A stretch of 64,000 nucleotides of DNA from Plectrocnemia conspersa (Eukaryota > Arthropoda > Insecta > Trichoptera > Polycentropodidae). Location: the NCBI GenBank assembly GCA_009617715.1, contig VTFK01000056.1, forward strand, positions 1,020,882-1,084,881, read 5' to 3'. The notes below the pieces were generated by a model. It worked only from the letters and a program-made list of their open reading frames with translations. It had not been told where the DNA came from and searched no databases. Shown piece after piece: positions 38,491-51,899 of the stretch. The stretch's first letter is position 1; each line of letters begins with the position of its first letter. The translations under genes were made by a program, and so were the position numbers.

Positions 38491-40986
38491 GAAACTTCAT
38501 CTCGTATTTTCTTATCGAATCTTAATATAATAACTACAAATAATTATAATAAAAAAATAATAATAAACAATAAAATTTGGTCAATAATTAAAAAAAAATC
38601 TTAATTAAATTCTAAATCATCGTGTAGTAAATTTTTTTTTAAATCGTGTTTTACCACTAATTAACAGTAACATATAATTATTTTGTTGCGCCCTCTTTAC
38701 CCTTTAACACTGCTAAAACTCTAATTATCTAATTGGCTTCGTGGCAATCACTTCACACAAGTTTTTGTTTGCTCGTCGAGTTGTGCAATCGAATTATTTT
38801 TTTAATTATGGCCCAAAGACTTTTTTATTGGTATACACCATTATTTTATATCCTGAAATATTTTTTTAATCTCATCTTCACTACATTGATCAAATTGATT
38901 TAAAAAACAGATAAAACATCTATGAAGTTCCAGTCTTAATCTGCGCCCACGTGCTTTTCCATCGAAGAAATGGAAAAGCACAGACAATATTATAATCCAC
39001 TTCCTTTGAAGTGGATACCTTCCATTCCAAAATATAAGAAGCACCCCCAGATTTCTCATTTTTCGTTGTATATTTCGCCACTTTGACGAACATAATGCAA
39101 TTGAATAAATTATTTTACATTTACGTCTTTATCAGTTTCGCAAATACCCACTTGTAATATTCACGGCAGTTTTGCGCCTGTTCGTAGTATTATTAGATTA
39201 CTAAGGATTGTTATTTTTACCCTTGACCCGATTTTTTGTAAGTATTTGAATTGATGATTGTTTATAGTCTACAGACATAATCGATATCCTAATTAACGAA
39301 TACACAATGATAACTCATTTTTAATTTCAGAGACAATAATAATTGTATTAGCATTAAGATTTATGTTATGCAAGTTTCTGCTAGAATGATTTAGCTATCA
39401 TGAAATTATCCGAATTTCCTCTGTGTGTGTATAATAACCTACTGTCATATTTTATTAAATACAACAATGCTATTCTCACGCGTCATAGTCGATTAGGCGC
39501 ATATAAAATGTGTTCGTGTTTATATATGTTTCAAACTTCAAAATAATACAGGTGGCATTTGGCTTACCGCACACCTGGAAGTTTATTTTTAACTCGCGAT
39601 AAGACGATAAGTACACCGAGTCTGATGGCGCTACACTTATCAAACTGTTGCTCGCGTTATTTGTTCGGAGCTGAAAGCTTTTTTGAACCATGTTTATGCA
39701 ATCTATACTTGTTCTTGTTCAGAATTTTCAGAATTTGATGGAAAATGCATTTTTACCGCTGTTGCGTCTGGAATGCTAAACAGACGGAGCAGATACATAT
39801 TATGTTTATTTCGGCGCTGGTGGTTATGTCTCTTCGATCGCTAGAAACTATAGAAATAGAGCGCAGAGGCGTCGATTTGTTATTCCTTTGGTTATTTCCG
39901 ACATTTATGTAGGCAGGGCGGTGGCAAATTTAGACGTCTCGCCGACAATGTCAACGGCGTGGTTAATGTTATTGCTCAACAGCTGGGAATTGTGCGTACG
40001 AGTACGCAGGTGGTTCGTATAATCATATGGGAATATTTCTAAACGTTTCGGACCTTGAAATGGCTTTTGTGCGAAGTTATGTGAACCCGGAATCGTTCAG
40101 ATGCATCTTCAGTATTCGCGAATCTGCGCATCGCTCGTAACGTTTCAAGTAGTATTGGTCGGAACGATAATCTCCGTCGATTGGTTCCGTTTATTGGTCG
40201 GAATGATCCCTTGCTAGTAGTTAGCTCTGTGCTAGTTATTAGCGATGCAATGTGGTGTGATGGTAGATAGCGTTGGATAACTTTCTGCATTCCGCGAGAG
40301 CGCTGCGTTTTATTCGGTTGCTGCACGCTATGCGTCACGTATAACGACCGAGAGCTGTGTAGCACTATCAAGATTGGATTTGTGCAGCAGCACAGATATT
40401 GCTCGGCGTTTCGATAGATAGCCACTTTTGAATCTCGTTGAATGATCAATTGAACTGCCGCTTCCGGTTGTGCGATTGTTAAAAGTGAACGCTAAAGATA
40501 TTTCAGTATCATATCTTGACTCAATTACACGGCTGGTAAATACAAAAGTATCATAATATCAGTTAATGGCATTATTTGCAGCGCTTCTTCCGCGTTATGC
40601 CATAACAAAAGCTTACATTGTTAATAATTCAGTAAATGCTAAATCTCACACTAATAAGATTGTATATTATATCACTGATTATACATATTATCATCAGTCT
40701 CAAATAATGAACCAACATAAATTGTTCGTGTGAACCAGATTTGCTGATAAATCAGTAAAACTAGAATCAATAACAGGCCGTGTGTTCGCGTCTATGCGAA
40801 GCTAGTACACATTAAATTCAACGAACACAAGCGTATTATGATAACGACGATGACCGTGGCCGAGACAATGGGTCGTAAGCGATTTGCAAATTTGCAAAAC
40901 GATCTCGACACGCCGGCTGGCTGGCTGAATGCTCCAAAACGCCACTAAGTAGCAGCAGTACATAGTGGCGAATGCTCCTTGTCACT

Positions 40987-41010
40987 CGATACTGTTGTGT
41001 GTCCGTCCGT
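40987..41010. repeat. CCGT/GTCC short tandem repeat
   Basis: About five units of GTCC (TGTCCGTCCGTCCGTCCGTC) inside a GC-rich island; no gene assigned. Confidence 0.8.
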
Positions 41011-42061
41011 CCGTCCGTCGTGCTCCGTTGGCTTTGTTTTGTGTCCACGTCGAGTCCCGTTTTTCTCTATTTTCCCTTCCTCGTAAAGGTCATAGACACC
41101 TAGTGCTCTGAAAGTCTTTTCAGAAGCCACACATAAGTGACAAAAACAGTTTTGGACCACTCTGACGGTCGCTGATCTAACCGACCGATTGCCTGTTCAT
41201 CATCGTCTCATCATAATAGTGAGCGATCATCACATTATTACAGCCAGGTTAGGTGCGTGCACGCCTCGCCCGTTCATTGTGTTTACGTTATGTTGTATAT
41301 GTGTCGTGCAGTAGTAGTAGCAGCATGTACTTATTTTTTGTTGAACTCATTCATCGAAAATTTATTTTTACACGCGAACCTCCGAACGTGAGATTTTTCC
41401 GTATCGCGTCCTTTTTACACCCACTCGACGTTAACAATTACCTCATCTCGTTTCGATGGATTTAATGCAACTGCGCATGTGTTCGATGCATATCGATTTG
41501 ATTCTTCGACGTCGACGGTGACGGTGACGTTTTCTCTCTACAGTTCCATTATTTTGTATATATTTATGTGCTACTTATAAACTTTTACCTTATATAATAG
41601 AAGGGTTGACTAAAGAAACTTGTTTTAACGCGAGTTCTTTTTCTTTTTCGAACTATGCATGACAATTTAGGGATCGTAACATTGGAATTGAATATTTTTT
41701 TTCAGTTGGGAAGAATTTATCCAAAAGTTGAATAGACCCATAACATATGCACATATGGATCCAGCAATGGAAGATGTTTATGCTATATAAACATAAAAAT
41801 ATTTTTTTGATTGTTTTAATAAATAATATAACCATTTCTAGACTTTTAATACATTGCGTTTGGAGAATATAAATGTTAACTTTATTCGTGGTCAGGTTAT
41901 TAAGTGATGGGAGTGTGGGAGATCTCATTGTATGTTGAATTTGATTTTTGAATTTTAATAAATTCTTAATACGTAGTTTCGGGTTCGTCGCCTAGTGTTT
42001 ATACAGAAGAGATATTTTGATATATTTAATAGTTTTTACTTTAACAAGTCATTGGTGTCAT

Positions 42062-42545
42062 CATATCATCTCTGGATATGTTAATAAGCAAAATTTCCGC
42101 ATATGGGACAAAGAAAATTACCATTACATGTCCAAAAAGTGACTGTTTGGTGCGAATTGTAGTGAGGCGGCATCATTGCGCCTTACTTTTTTTGAAAACA
42201 TTAAAGGTTTGACTAACCGATTATTTTTGTCACTAAATCGAAGATATTCAACGAGACACATCGTGTTCAACTTTTCATATTTTGCGTGAAAAGTTCATTA
42301 TTTCTCTTTTTGGTGGCGTCAACTGTCCGTCGATATCATGCAATTTAACTCCGTTAGATTGTTTTTTGTGGGGATACACAAAGAGTCGTGTCTACGCCGA
42401 CAAAACCGTAATGTCAGGGCACCTAAACATCCGCCAAGTTCTAGCCGAGATACCGCTCGAAATATGTGGCCATTTAATTGATATTGTTATTCATAATGAA
42501 TTAAATCCATCAAATGTTCGATTACTAATAAAAAATGTGTTTTTT
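42062..42545 (+). pseudogene. mariner/Tc1-superfamily transposase pseudogene
   Basis: Pieces of one transposase in order but in different frames: GYVNKQNFRIWDKENYHY at 42074 onward, VTVWCEL at 42139, GGIIAPYFF near 42170, a TSCSTFHILREKF-like stretch near 42258, then LTPLDCFLWGYTKSRVYADK in a long open frame to about 42545. These are hallmark blocks of insect mariner-like elements that carry FFLWGYVK. Stops follow the first and second blocks and at least three frameshifts separate the pieces. The residue before LTPLD, normally the third catalytic Asp, is Asn. No terminal repeats were found. Dead 5'-truncated copy. Confidence 0.85.
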
Positions 42546-42619
42546 TTTATAATAAAGTTTGAAAATCAAAGTTGGATCATCCTTTACTTCATATTGTACA
42601 ACAAATTTAATCACGTTCG

Positions 42620-42720
42620 AGGGATCCAGTGGTCTCGTCACGCTGAACGAGGGCTGACATAAAGAGAGAAGCGGCTGCTCCTTGGTGGTTTGGAGTTCGA
42701 GTCCAAATTGTATATTTCTG
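42620..42720 (+). repeat. tRNA-derived SINE head
   Basis: A tRNA-like Pol III promoter: A-box-like TGGTCTCGTCACGC near 42632 and a B box GTTCGAGTCC at 42695-42704, about 60 bases apart. It directly follows the mariner pseudogene. No tRNA cloverleaf can be formed convincingly, which suggests a SINE rather than a functional tRNA. Confidence 0.5.
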
Positions 42721-42729
42721 AATGAATTT

Positions 42730-44640
42730 CTTATGTTGTTATTTGTAAAAATAAGACTTTTTCTGAGGTCCTGGTATTTTTTTTCATACAATAATTTTCT
42801 AATATGAATCGACGAAATTTATAAATCATTGAATCCTGATTTTAAATCATTGTTTTGAAGGGTTAAAATCAAGCAAAAAAAGACCGTATGCATATTGTCA
42901 ATTTTTTGTGTTTGATAATATATCGATTAAAGTAATTACGAAATCTATCTCCATTCGAGAAAGTTTCATAAACTCAGATTATGAACTGCCCAAATATCAG
43001 AAACTTTTTTGTTTCATATTTTTTTATGAAACAAAAAAGTTTTAAATAATAGTTGAAAGAAAGCCAACAATACAGTGGACGAGTGAAAATGCGAAAGTAT
43101 TTAAATATCAATGTACATGGAAACGATGATGAAATGATTAGTTTCGGTTTAGTTAGAATTTTTAACTCGTGTTATGTTACCCAATGATAAAGTAGAACAC
43201 CATTTAAGTTTATTTATTATAGATTAAAAAAAAAACATATTGGATCAACCAATGATGGGGCGAGTATAATGCTCAAGTTTAGAAAAATATCACTCATACT
43301 TTTTGGGAATAATGAAAATGAAGATGATTAAAGCGGAATTTAGGAATTGAATAGAAATAAATTTAGAATTGGGCCGAGTTTTTTATTAAAAAATTTGGAT
43401 TTTCTCAAACCATACACATGGTCATGAAGATATTATGTTCACCCACTTTTTTGCTGCAACGACGATCTAGTAGAGGTGTATGATCAACACAATGGCATGT
43501 GTACCTATAAAAGCATCCCCAAAGTTCAGTCGTTGCATTATTAATTGGTACATTCATTAGTTTTGTTTCTCACGCTCAGTGCGTCAATTTCACTAAATAG
43601 CTTCTAGGCATGATGGGTACGTGCAGGGTGGTCTAATTTCTGGACACAACTGTGTCTCTCTATGCTGGTTCTTCGTTACATAATCTAGTGAGTGATGCTC
43701 TTTGAATGCTGATGTGAGCAAGTGTCGATTATTTTATACCTTTCTTTATACAAAGCTTAGACGAATGAAAGAGACTTGTTTGGGCCATTGCCTGTACTAG
43801 TAAACAATCCCTCTAATAGCAAGTCTTCCGGGCGGTCTTTTATAAGCAAAACCATTGTAGTCGTTAAATGACACGTATAACAATACTAAGTGCACGAAAT
43901 CTTGCCAATTGTCGAACAATGTTTTAGGGTTGTTATTTAAAAATCGCTTTTCTCACTACCTGCTCTGAATGTAGCTGTGACTTTATTAAAATGATTTTTA
44001 TTTTTAATAAAAAACATTTTATGGGAATTCTCGATGGATATGTTCTTCGAGAAATGGTTTAAAAATTTTCTCGAAAACTGACACTATTTCCGAGCATTTT
44101 GGCTTTGTTTCATGAAGTAGCTTGTTCCGAGATATTATAAAATTTGAATTTAAAAGATTCTAAAAATATATATAATTGAGGTTTTTAATTAAACGACAAC
44201 TACTAGTTATGGTAATAGAAAGAATGTTAGATTAATACTTGTTGCCTGAGTTCATATGTATTTGTTGACCTCGACACGTTTTTCTATTAATTTTCTCTTG
44301 ACTTTGACTCACCACATAATTCAATGATGTTTGCATGCATTAGCTCAATGTAATATTTAAGTTTTTTCCAACTGCCAATAGCATTTATGGCTTATGGTAT
44401 ACGCGCGTAGGTTTTCACGGATAATGGAATAATAGCGTCGATAATTGATTTTTATATTTCATCTACATTGATTTTCACCTGTTGCTTCTTAACTTTCGCG
44501 GGCCGCGCGTTTTTCGGCGACGGGCCGTAAATAATTTCGACCATTCCTCCGGTTTCTTCCCTCCCCGACACTCTGGCACTCTCGAGGCATTCTGCCAAGA
44601 GTTTCCACTCAAAAATAACACTTCCCCGCCTATAAATACC
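42730..44640. other. AT-rich stretch with a TATA-like site
   Basis: Mostly featureless. TATAAAAG at 43506 lies 22 bases before the A of TTCAGTCG, an arthropod initiator-like sequence, but the spacing is about eight bases too short for a standard core promoter and no frame follows. An imperfect inverted repeat GAAACTTTTTTGTTTCATAT / ATGAAACAAAAAAGTTT occurs near 43003-43041. Confidence 0.25.
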
Positions 44641-44913
44641 GCTTTTGGGTGACACTGTTTGATTGCAGATATCGACTCATTGTGGAATCTGTCGCGGGGT
44701 CGAATGTCCTTTCGCACGCAATTGCGGACAATCAACAGGTTTTGCCGAATGAATCCCACGCCGCTCTTTGGATCGGCCGCTCGCGGGGGCAGAGTACCAT
44801 CATCTCGTCATCCTTCGGCAAACGAAGGCTCCTTTTATCGGCCCAAATTGCTCTTTACCTTCAATCGCGTTAATTAAAGAACGTGCTCGACTAATTTATT
44901 TTCTTCTCTTCAG

Positions 44914-44986
44914 GTCGACGCCGCCGAGTCTGCGCCGTCCAATTTTCGAAACGGTGACCTCCGACATTGACTTTATGGCATTCTGA
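44914..44986 (+). other. candidate terminal coding exon
   Basis: The pyrimidine-rich acceptor TTATTTTCTTCTCTTCAG ends at 44913. Read with one base from the previous codon, the sequence encodes STPPSLRRPIFETVTSDIDF and then MAF and a TGA at 44984-44986. The segment is GC-rich, and its Ser/Pro and Arg-Arg content resembles a regulatory tail, but I do not recognise the protein. Its entry phase matches the exit phase of the 10407-10452 microexon. Without the acceptor the frame extends further upstream, so an unspliced chance frame is possible. Confidence 0.3.
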
Positions 44987-45651
44987 ATCGCCTTTGATGT
45001 TTACGGCTCCGTAACAGCAGCCGCGACCTACCGCATGTGCGGCTAATCGCGCGTTCAACTATTTTAAGTCATTGCCACTTGATGGAACTGCTGCCACATA
45101 ATTTTCCGTTAATAGTTCAATTTACCTATTAAACTGTACATTACATCTAAGAATTTGTACTTCAATATAAACCATTATCAGTAGTATGAAAGTTTCTATC
45201 CTTGTTCTTCTTGGAATAGGATATAACCTTCTTCCTGTTGATCATAAAATGCGAGTGGCAAAAGTGATAATGGCGCTTATTATATTTATATTTTTTAGAA
45301 AACTCTTTTCTATGGATATCACTTCAAAATTTTCCAGGGGGAGGGGCAAAAGTTGGCCAGTCAGAGTTCGATTTTTAAAAATTAAATTTCGATTTCAATA
45401 AGATTCATGGTATTTCATTAAATGTCATGCATTTTTCTGTCCAAATTCAAAGAAGGGAATATACCCCCCCTGTCCACCCTGAAATCACGTCCCTGTTTTT
45501 TTTATGTAGATTTGAATTCGGTGAAAATTGTCAACGTCGTCATTCTATGAAATGTGTAATCCGAGAATGCTGCGCTTAGTACCTGTTCAGCTAAAATATA
45601 CGTTGAGCCTTGTATTTTTATGCAACTGCTTTGAAACTGGTAATTGATACC

Positions 45652-45782
45652 AATGGCGTAGTCATTATTTTGCCAAGGGGGGGTTTTTGTCAAGAAAAAA
45701 AAGCAAGATAATTTTATATTTAATTTACATAAAATGCCGCCAAGTGGGGGTTCATACCCCCCTTCGCTACGCCGCTGATTTT
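45652..45782. repeat. short inverted-repeat element with GGCGTAG ends
   Basis: CAATGGCGTAGTCATT with a G run at the left is mirrored by TTCGCTACGCCGCTGATT with a C run at the right. Similar G/C-run sequences occur near 1440-1490, 20620, 34410, 45340 and 45460, suggesting an abundant small element. Confidence 0.4.
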
Positions 45783-45789
45783 GTACCGT

Positions 45790-48700
45790 TTAATAGACGT
45801 CCGCTTGGATACGCAATATCATTTGCTTAGGCCGACGAGAAAAACTTCGTTTCTTATAAAATCCCAGGGGTACGGACTAATTAATGTTATGAGACTCTTT
45901 TAACGATTATGTATGATCCCGACATTTTTATAAAAAATACAATAAAAATAATATTTATACAGAATTTTTTTATAATTATTACAGCAAATTTTTACAACCT
46001 TACAGTAATTGATATATTTGTATTATTTTCTATGTATTGTTTTCTAAGCATTATTTTTCATTATGAAGGAAATCAAATATCTATTGTTGATAATGTTGAT
46101 ATACTCATACTATAAAGATCAACCTTTGTCAGCTTTGTTATATTACTTTTGGTGATCCATGTTCGTCTTTTCTTATTTATGATTTACACCAACCTTTTGC
46201 TTTATATGTATGTGTAATCATTTATTTTTCCCCGCTATACCTTAATTTGATAAAAACAAATGTATGTAATGAAATCTGTGAGTGTAAACAATTTCCTTTT
46301 CATAAATAATCATTTGGTAGAAAATACATTTCGTCCGCCTCGTAATAATTCCGTCCATATAATTTTGTACCTTTATTGCTTCCAGTTGTTTTAAATTCGA
46401 ATCGGGAAGTTTTGGACGTGTTTCCATTAAAAAGAACAAGGCGAAGTTAATTCCTATTACGAAGTAATTTCAATTTTGATTCGCCTCGGAAGGTTGATGC
46501 ATATATACGTTCTTCATAAATATAATATTAAAAACATAAACAAACATTGACGCAGATGATCATCATAGCACTTGCGTAATTCAGAGTGTGGTGAGTTTTC
46601 ATTGATAAAACGAAGCATGTGCACATTCTTGCCGCATCATCTTGAACAGAAAAAAATCGGAAACAATGACCGGTAACGATGACAGCACACATTTACCGAT
46701 ATCCGGAGCTAAAAATATTTATTGAGCGACGGATAAGTTTGCGAATTGTTTCTTCTGTGAGAATTCGTCGGAAAACCGCCGCCAAGTTGAACTATTATTA
46801 CACTATCGCACAATAACGCGCGGAGTGGAGTGATAAAAATAATACTCGTTTCTCTATCGTCGCGGCGCGCTCCTCTATTTTTAACTTTATATTATTTATT
46901 ATCGAGCGTGCCGAGTTTATTTATATTTTGGCTAGAATTCAGAAAACGTGATTGGCGTTAAGGTAAAATGGAGACGAGGGAGTTCACGATTTTTCTCCGT
47001 TTGCCTTTTCCCGGGAGTCACGCGTTCCTCTTCTTTCCACGATGCGGATTGCATTCCTATCTCGAAATAATAATGCACGGTTCCATATCGGCTGTGACGC
47101 TTGTTATTGCGGCTTTTGACCATTTTGAAATGCGGTGTTCTTAGGAAAAAAAAACGCTTGTCTCATTCAAGTGACATTTGCAGGATTATATCGTAATTTC
47201 CCGTTTTTTATTCAATAAAATAGAGCATTTTTAAACTGTCTGAATTAAAAAAATATATTATTCTATGAAAACATACTGTCTTATTTTATACAATACAACA
47301 ATATTATTATCAATTGAACGGATTTTAAACAGCTTTTTATAATATTAAATATGGACTTGTTTTATTATTAAATTTGATTATGAGTAAATTATATTTCGTG
47401 GTAATTTACTTCTCTTCGCAATGTCTCGAAAGATGAGCACTTTTCACGCACATTTGTGTAATCTTATCAATGTTTACGTTAAAAATTGTAGCATATTCAG
47501 TAAATAAATGTAAGGCAAACATACTGTAAGTAGTTTATATTGCATGTTAATAAGTACTGCTGCAGTAAAAATGTATTTAATATATGAAACACTATTTTTA
47601 GAAGGACACTTGTAAAGCATAGTTATTATCAGTGTAATACGTATGAGGAAGTAGTGATTCAATATTGTAATTTATGTGTGACGGTGAAGCTATGGCAAAA
47701 ATGCTTTTTAGGGTTATCTGTATTAATTCAGATACTAAAATCGATTTAATTTCAAATCATGTTTTTTATTGATTCGTTTGCAAGCGACACGTTTATATTT
47801 TATGTCACGTTAACCCTGAAAGGTATTACTGGTCTTGATTATAGCTCAAACATGAGAGTCGAAACGTCGAACCCTTCTCAAAAAAATGAGTTTATAATAT
47901 TAATAACCATAATAACAAGCTCCGTGATAAAAAACTTTGTATAAAGATGCGGTTTCCTAGTCCACGTTTCTACTATAAATAATAAATATAACTGTTTCTG
48001 AGTTGTAATATCGACCACTATTTTTTATGTCAACACAAATGTTTCCATTGCGTTAACATCTTATCAAACGGTTTTTTGCAATAACAAAAAATTTTTTTTA
48101 ACATCGTTATGGTTTTATTCTCAAGATTTTATGAGGTGTAAGTATTTAATTTTTCAAATTAGATCAGTGATAAGAACTACAATTTATGTAACACGAATTA
48201 AATTTTATATTTTTCTCAATTGCTTTCGTTTCGTGGTTTTCGATCATCTACCATTATTAGGAAAGTCATTTGGCTATCACTGTTTCACGAATTTTGCGAT
48301 TAAATCTGCATTTCGAGAAATCGATAAAAAACAAGTTGTAACGTCATCTTTTATCACCGATTTCCCCAATTTGCAGTAAACATTTAATCAGCAAAAGAAT
48401 CCATATGAACCATTGTGTCAGAATTAGTGATTGCCATATAATTATAATTCCGATCGATCACCACAGACCATGTTTTCCTAGATTTACATAATCTCACTGA
48501 TGATTAAAATCAAGCTAGGTCGTACATATACAAAATCTCTAACAATGAGTTACACATTGAACAAAAAAAAACATTGATAAACATGTGTACTCTATTATGT
48601 ACTGTTTTACGTAACCGTCAATTTGAAAATTAGATTGCCATTGATAGAATATTAATAGCATTATTCGAGATTTTTATACCTGAAATGTACAACATGGCTA

Positions 48701-50680
48701 GACTTAATAAATTCAGAGCAAAAGATAGCCAGTCAGTGTTTTTTTCTTTGATTTAATCAAGATTCATAGTATTTATTAGTATTATGACATATAATTTTAA
48801 CGTCCATGTCATCCACGTCAAAAGCTCTTGCCGTTGCAGTGAAAACGCTCAGTTAATTAAGACTTTTTTGTAACAATCTTACGACTTGAGTGAAGCATAT
48901 CTAAACCGAATTTTACCAATAGGAGAGCGCAAAAAACAATTACCCCTTCTCAGAAGACAAAAATTCACGTCAAAAGCAATAAAATCGTCGCTGACACGAT
49001 TTTATTGCCTTTGACGTGAATTTTTGACTTCTGAGAAGTGATAATTGTTATTTCACCTTTCAATTGACCAAAATTCGGTTTGAATATAAGATTAGGAAAA
49101 TCTAAGAAAACATAATTTTCAGTGTAATTCCGATATTTATATTGCCATAATTAATTATATTGTTTGCAGAAAACATTTTTTATTTATTTATTAAATACAA
49201 ATCTGACTTCATGCCTCATAATGAAATATAACAAAATATTTCATACATTTACTATATGTCAGAAACATGCACATATACTCGTATACAACAATATACACTC
49301 ACCTAAATTTTGTTTTGAGAAGTAAAATATTCAGAAATAATTATTTAGAGATATGCGCCATCCCACATAAATCGTCCCAGCTTCTCATAGCCATAGCCGA
49401 AAACATCATTATTTCTTATAACCATCCTTTCTGACATCCTGACTAGGGATTGCAATTATACAAAAAAATTCAATACCGATAAAACCGTTATTGAAAGTTT
49501 CCGAAAGAAAAAACATTATTATTTTTTATCAATTGGTAATAAAAAAAACGAAAAAAATGTCCATTCATTCATAGTCGAACTGAATGCTTTATTGTTGGAT
49601 GTTGATACATGCTTGCGAATTTTGCAAGTCAAAGAACGAGTCAGAACACTTTCTTTGAAGATATAGTAACTATTGCCGTCTTCATATTTTTTGTGAAATA
49701 TAATAAACAAGCAGGTCAAATTTTGACTTTCTGACATTCGTATGTCTGTTTATGCATATTTTGTGTTTTAAATAATAATAAACTTTTAAACAATCTACCT
49801 TACATTCAGGTACTTCTAAAAATACTTTATACGCTGATTCTTTATTGTGTTGTTTACGACTAATAAAAATCAATAAGACAAAAAACTTTTTTGTCTGATT
49901 TATTGTTTCACTTTCATTCATTTTTACTATATTGTAGGAAAAAATATTTTTGAAAATACGGGAGGATTTTTTTTCTTTTGGAACAATAAGTCTAGAAAAT
50001 CATCGTCTTTGATCGAACGCTTCTGGATGGTTTCTAAATTTTAATATCAGGATCTAGAGCACCACTCGCCATTTTATTCCATTGAAATTCCTATATTACT
50101 TGTTATTATTGGTCAGTTACGATTTTCCGAAAGTTAAAGTGACAAGCGCTCCACATGTCCATCACTGTCGCCATTCCTAGGTCCTTGACGAATGTATTTC
50201 TGGTTAAAAAAAATTTTGCCTAAACTATTATATAAGGGAATTCTTACGGACAGGATCTGGAAAATGTAACATTAAGACACTTGGTAATGCTGAAAAGTAG
50301 TCAGTTGCCAATAGACCACTTCCACAGATTTTTCAGATATTTTTGTAAACAGAGCTGTCTTAAACTATAAATACAATATATTTGACGTTCTTCATCACAA
50401 TAACGTTTAGGAACATTTCCATTAAAATCTAACGTATTGTAAAATTGCAATGCAGATTATTTAACTATCACCAAAAGTCCCAAAACAACCGTTTATGTAT
50501 TGTATATAATATATACAATAAATAAATGGTACTTGTAAAATTCCTAGAGAGCTTATTTATTAATAATAAAAATATACCAATATATTCATACTCGGAAATC
50601 CTTGATTCTTGATTACCGGAATTTTTTAAATCTATATAGTTGTTCAAAGTATCGAACGAACGTATCGATTCAAACTATCT
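45790..50680. other. non-coding stretch
   Basis: A CG-containing island at 46.6-47.15 kb has no coding signal. The remainder is AT-rich; the only defined element is the fold-back copy at 48894. GATTAGGAAAATCTAAGAAA at 49083 recurs at 57411 in the mrj intron. Confidence 0.25.
48894..49088. mobile_element. fold-back element, copy 2
   Basis: The same palindrome as 20300-20512, with arms of about 85-90 bases (GCATATCTAAACCGAATTTT ... AAAATTCGGTTTGAATATAA) and a shorter centre (AAAATCGTCGCTGACACGAT). The two arms are more alike in the middle than at the tips. Confidence 0.8.
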
Positions 50681-51138
50681 TATGAGGAAAATATGTGGGT
50701 CGGTTGTCACTTATACCAAAATTTAAAATCTTAAAAACTGAACAGGTTTCTGATCCCCTCATAAAAACGCACGTATCCCACGAGCGGCGTCTTAATGGAA
50801 ATCGCTTTCGTTCCGCGTTGTCGGCGATTTTTAGTAACATAGTTTTTTTATTCGTCTTCTTCTATGTAGCGATAATACAGTCCTGATAGTCAAAGGGAAT
50901 CTGCTTCTTTCACCGGCCGAACCGGCTCCGGCGCCTAATTGATTTCGAGATCTAGAAGCGATTGATACTCTCGCACGAACTGCTCGGAGCAACTATCGAG
51001 AACACATTGTAATTTATAAGTTATGTTGTTAAATGTAGTGTATAGTGGACAGCGTTCGCGCAATTAGTTGTACTCCTCAACCGTGACCTTTATCGTAGCT
51101 CATTTTTGACCACCTGTGTGCTTTTTGTGTGTTCGCAG

Positions 51139-51222
51139 CTCTCGCAAAACCGGCGTCGTCTCTCACGCTCAGACTCCAGAGGAGGGCGACCTCTGATGTC
51201 AATCTGATCTCTATACACACAC
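51139..51222 (+). other. candidate 84-base coding exon
   Basis: The acceptor GTGTGCTTTTTGTGTGTTCGCAG ends at 51138 and the donor ACAC/GTGAGTTAC begins at 51223. Only the frame entered with two leading bases is open throughout: LAKPASSLTLRLQRRATSDV then NLISIHT. LQRRATSD is a basic Ser/Thr stretch of the kind phosphorylated by PKA-type kinases (inference). The exon lies in a GC-rich island (50.7-51.4 kb) and its entry phase fits the exit phase of 15435-15466. Host gene unknown. Confidence 0.4.
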
Positions 51223-51448
51223 GTGAGTTACTATTTTATTATTTTTTGTCCTGTGAAACGATTTCCGCGACACGCGAACACCCTTCTGACACTCGTGTCG
51301 CACGCTCAACGGATCGATTGCTTTCAGATAGGCGTCGTTTCAGCGTGAGAAATTAATCAATCGTAAGAATTTGTGTAATACGCTTACTTTCATTGTAGTA
51401 CTTTGAATGAATCTAAAATAAAATGATTTTTCGTAAATCGGGGGGCTA

Positions 51449-51500
51449 TTAACCCTTTGAGCGGTATCGCCGTACATGTACGGTGGTCGATCTTTCACTG
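51449..51500. mobile_element. TTAA-type MITE end
   Basis: TTAACCCTTTGAGCGG is followed by a perfect 14-base palindrome CCGTACATGTACGG (51470-51483). Same terminal layout as the copies at 34904 and 61773. Right end not identified. Confidence 0.45.
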
Positions 51501-51899
51501 TTTTAAGTTACCCCACATAGTTATATATGTATAAAAAAATTGATTTAATGTAAATAATTTATATAGAAAATAATACCAATAAATTAAAGAATACGAAATA
51601 AATTAACATAACAAAAAATATTTTATCTTGATTTTATAAAAACTGTTGAGAGTCTGTGAATTGATATAAAAAAATCCACAAAAGGCGAAAAATATAAAAA
51701 AAGCGAGTAGAGCCCACTATTCTTGCAAACTTCCCAACAAGTGTTTAAGTCTTTCTGAATTTTTTGCAATAACAAACGTTTTCTTTCTTTATTACTTTGT
51801 TAAAGCCATGGCTTTTATAAATTTCGCAATACAAAAAAAATCCAGTTGATCCCTCTATTTTCCTTATCTATCAGTAAAATATCTGAAAACATTGCGCTG

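Larger units (their letters stand above)
35760..41560. other. alternating AT-rich DNA and GC-richer islands, no gene assigned
   Basis: Islands at 35.8-36.5, 39.6-40.5 and 40.8-41.5 kb lack recognisable coding domains. Apart from the non-LTR tail at 38399 and the GTCC array, no repeat was identified. Candidate enhancers or alternative promoters. Confidence 0.25.

Noticed and set aside
40039..40449. 136-codon minus-strand frame
   Set aside because: No recognisable motif or gene signals; likely chance in a GC-richer island.
43506..43530. TATAAAAG plus TTCAGTCG resembling an arthropod core promoter
   Set aside because: The spacing is about eight bases too short and no coding sequence follows.
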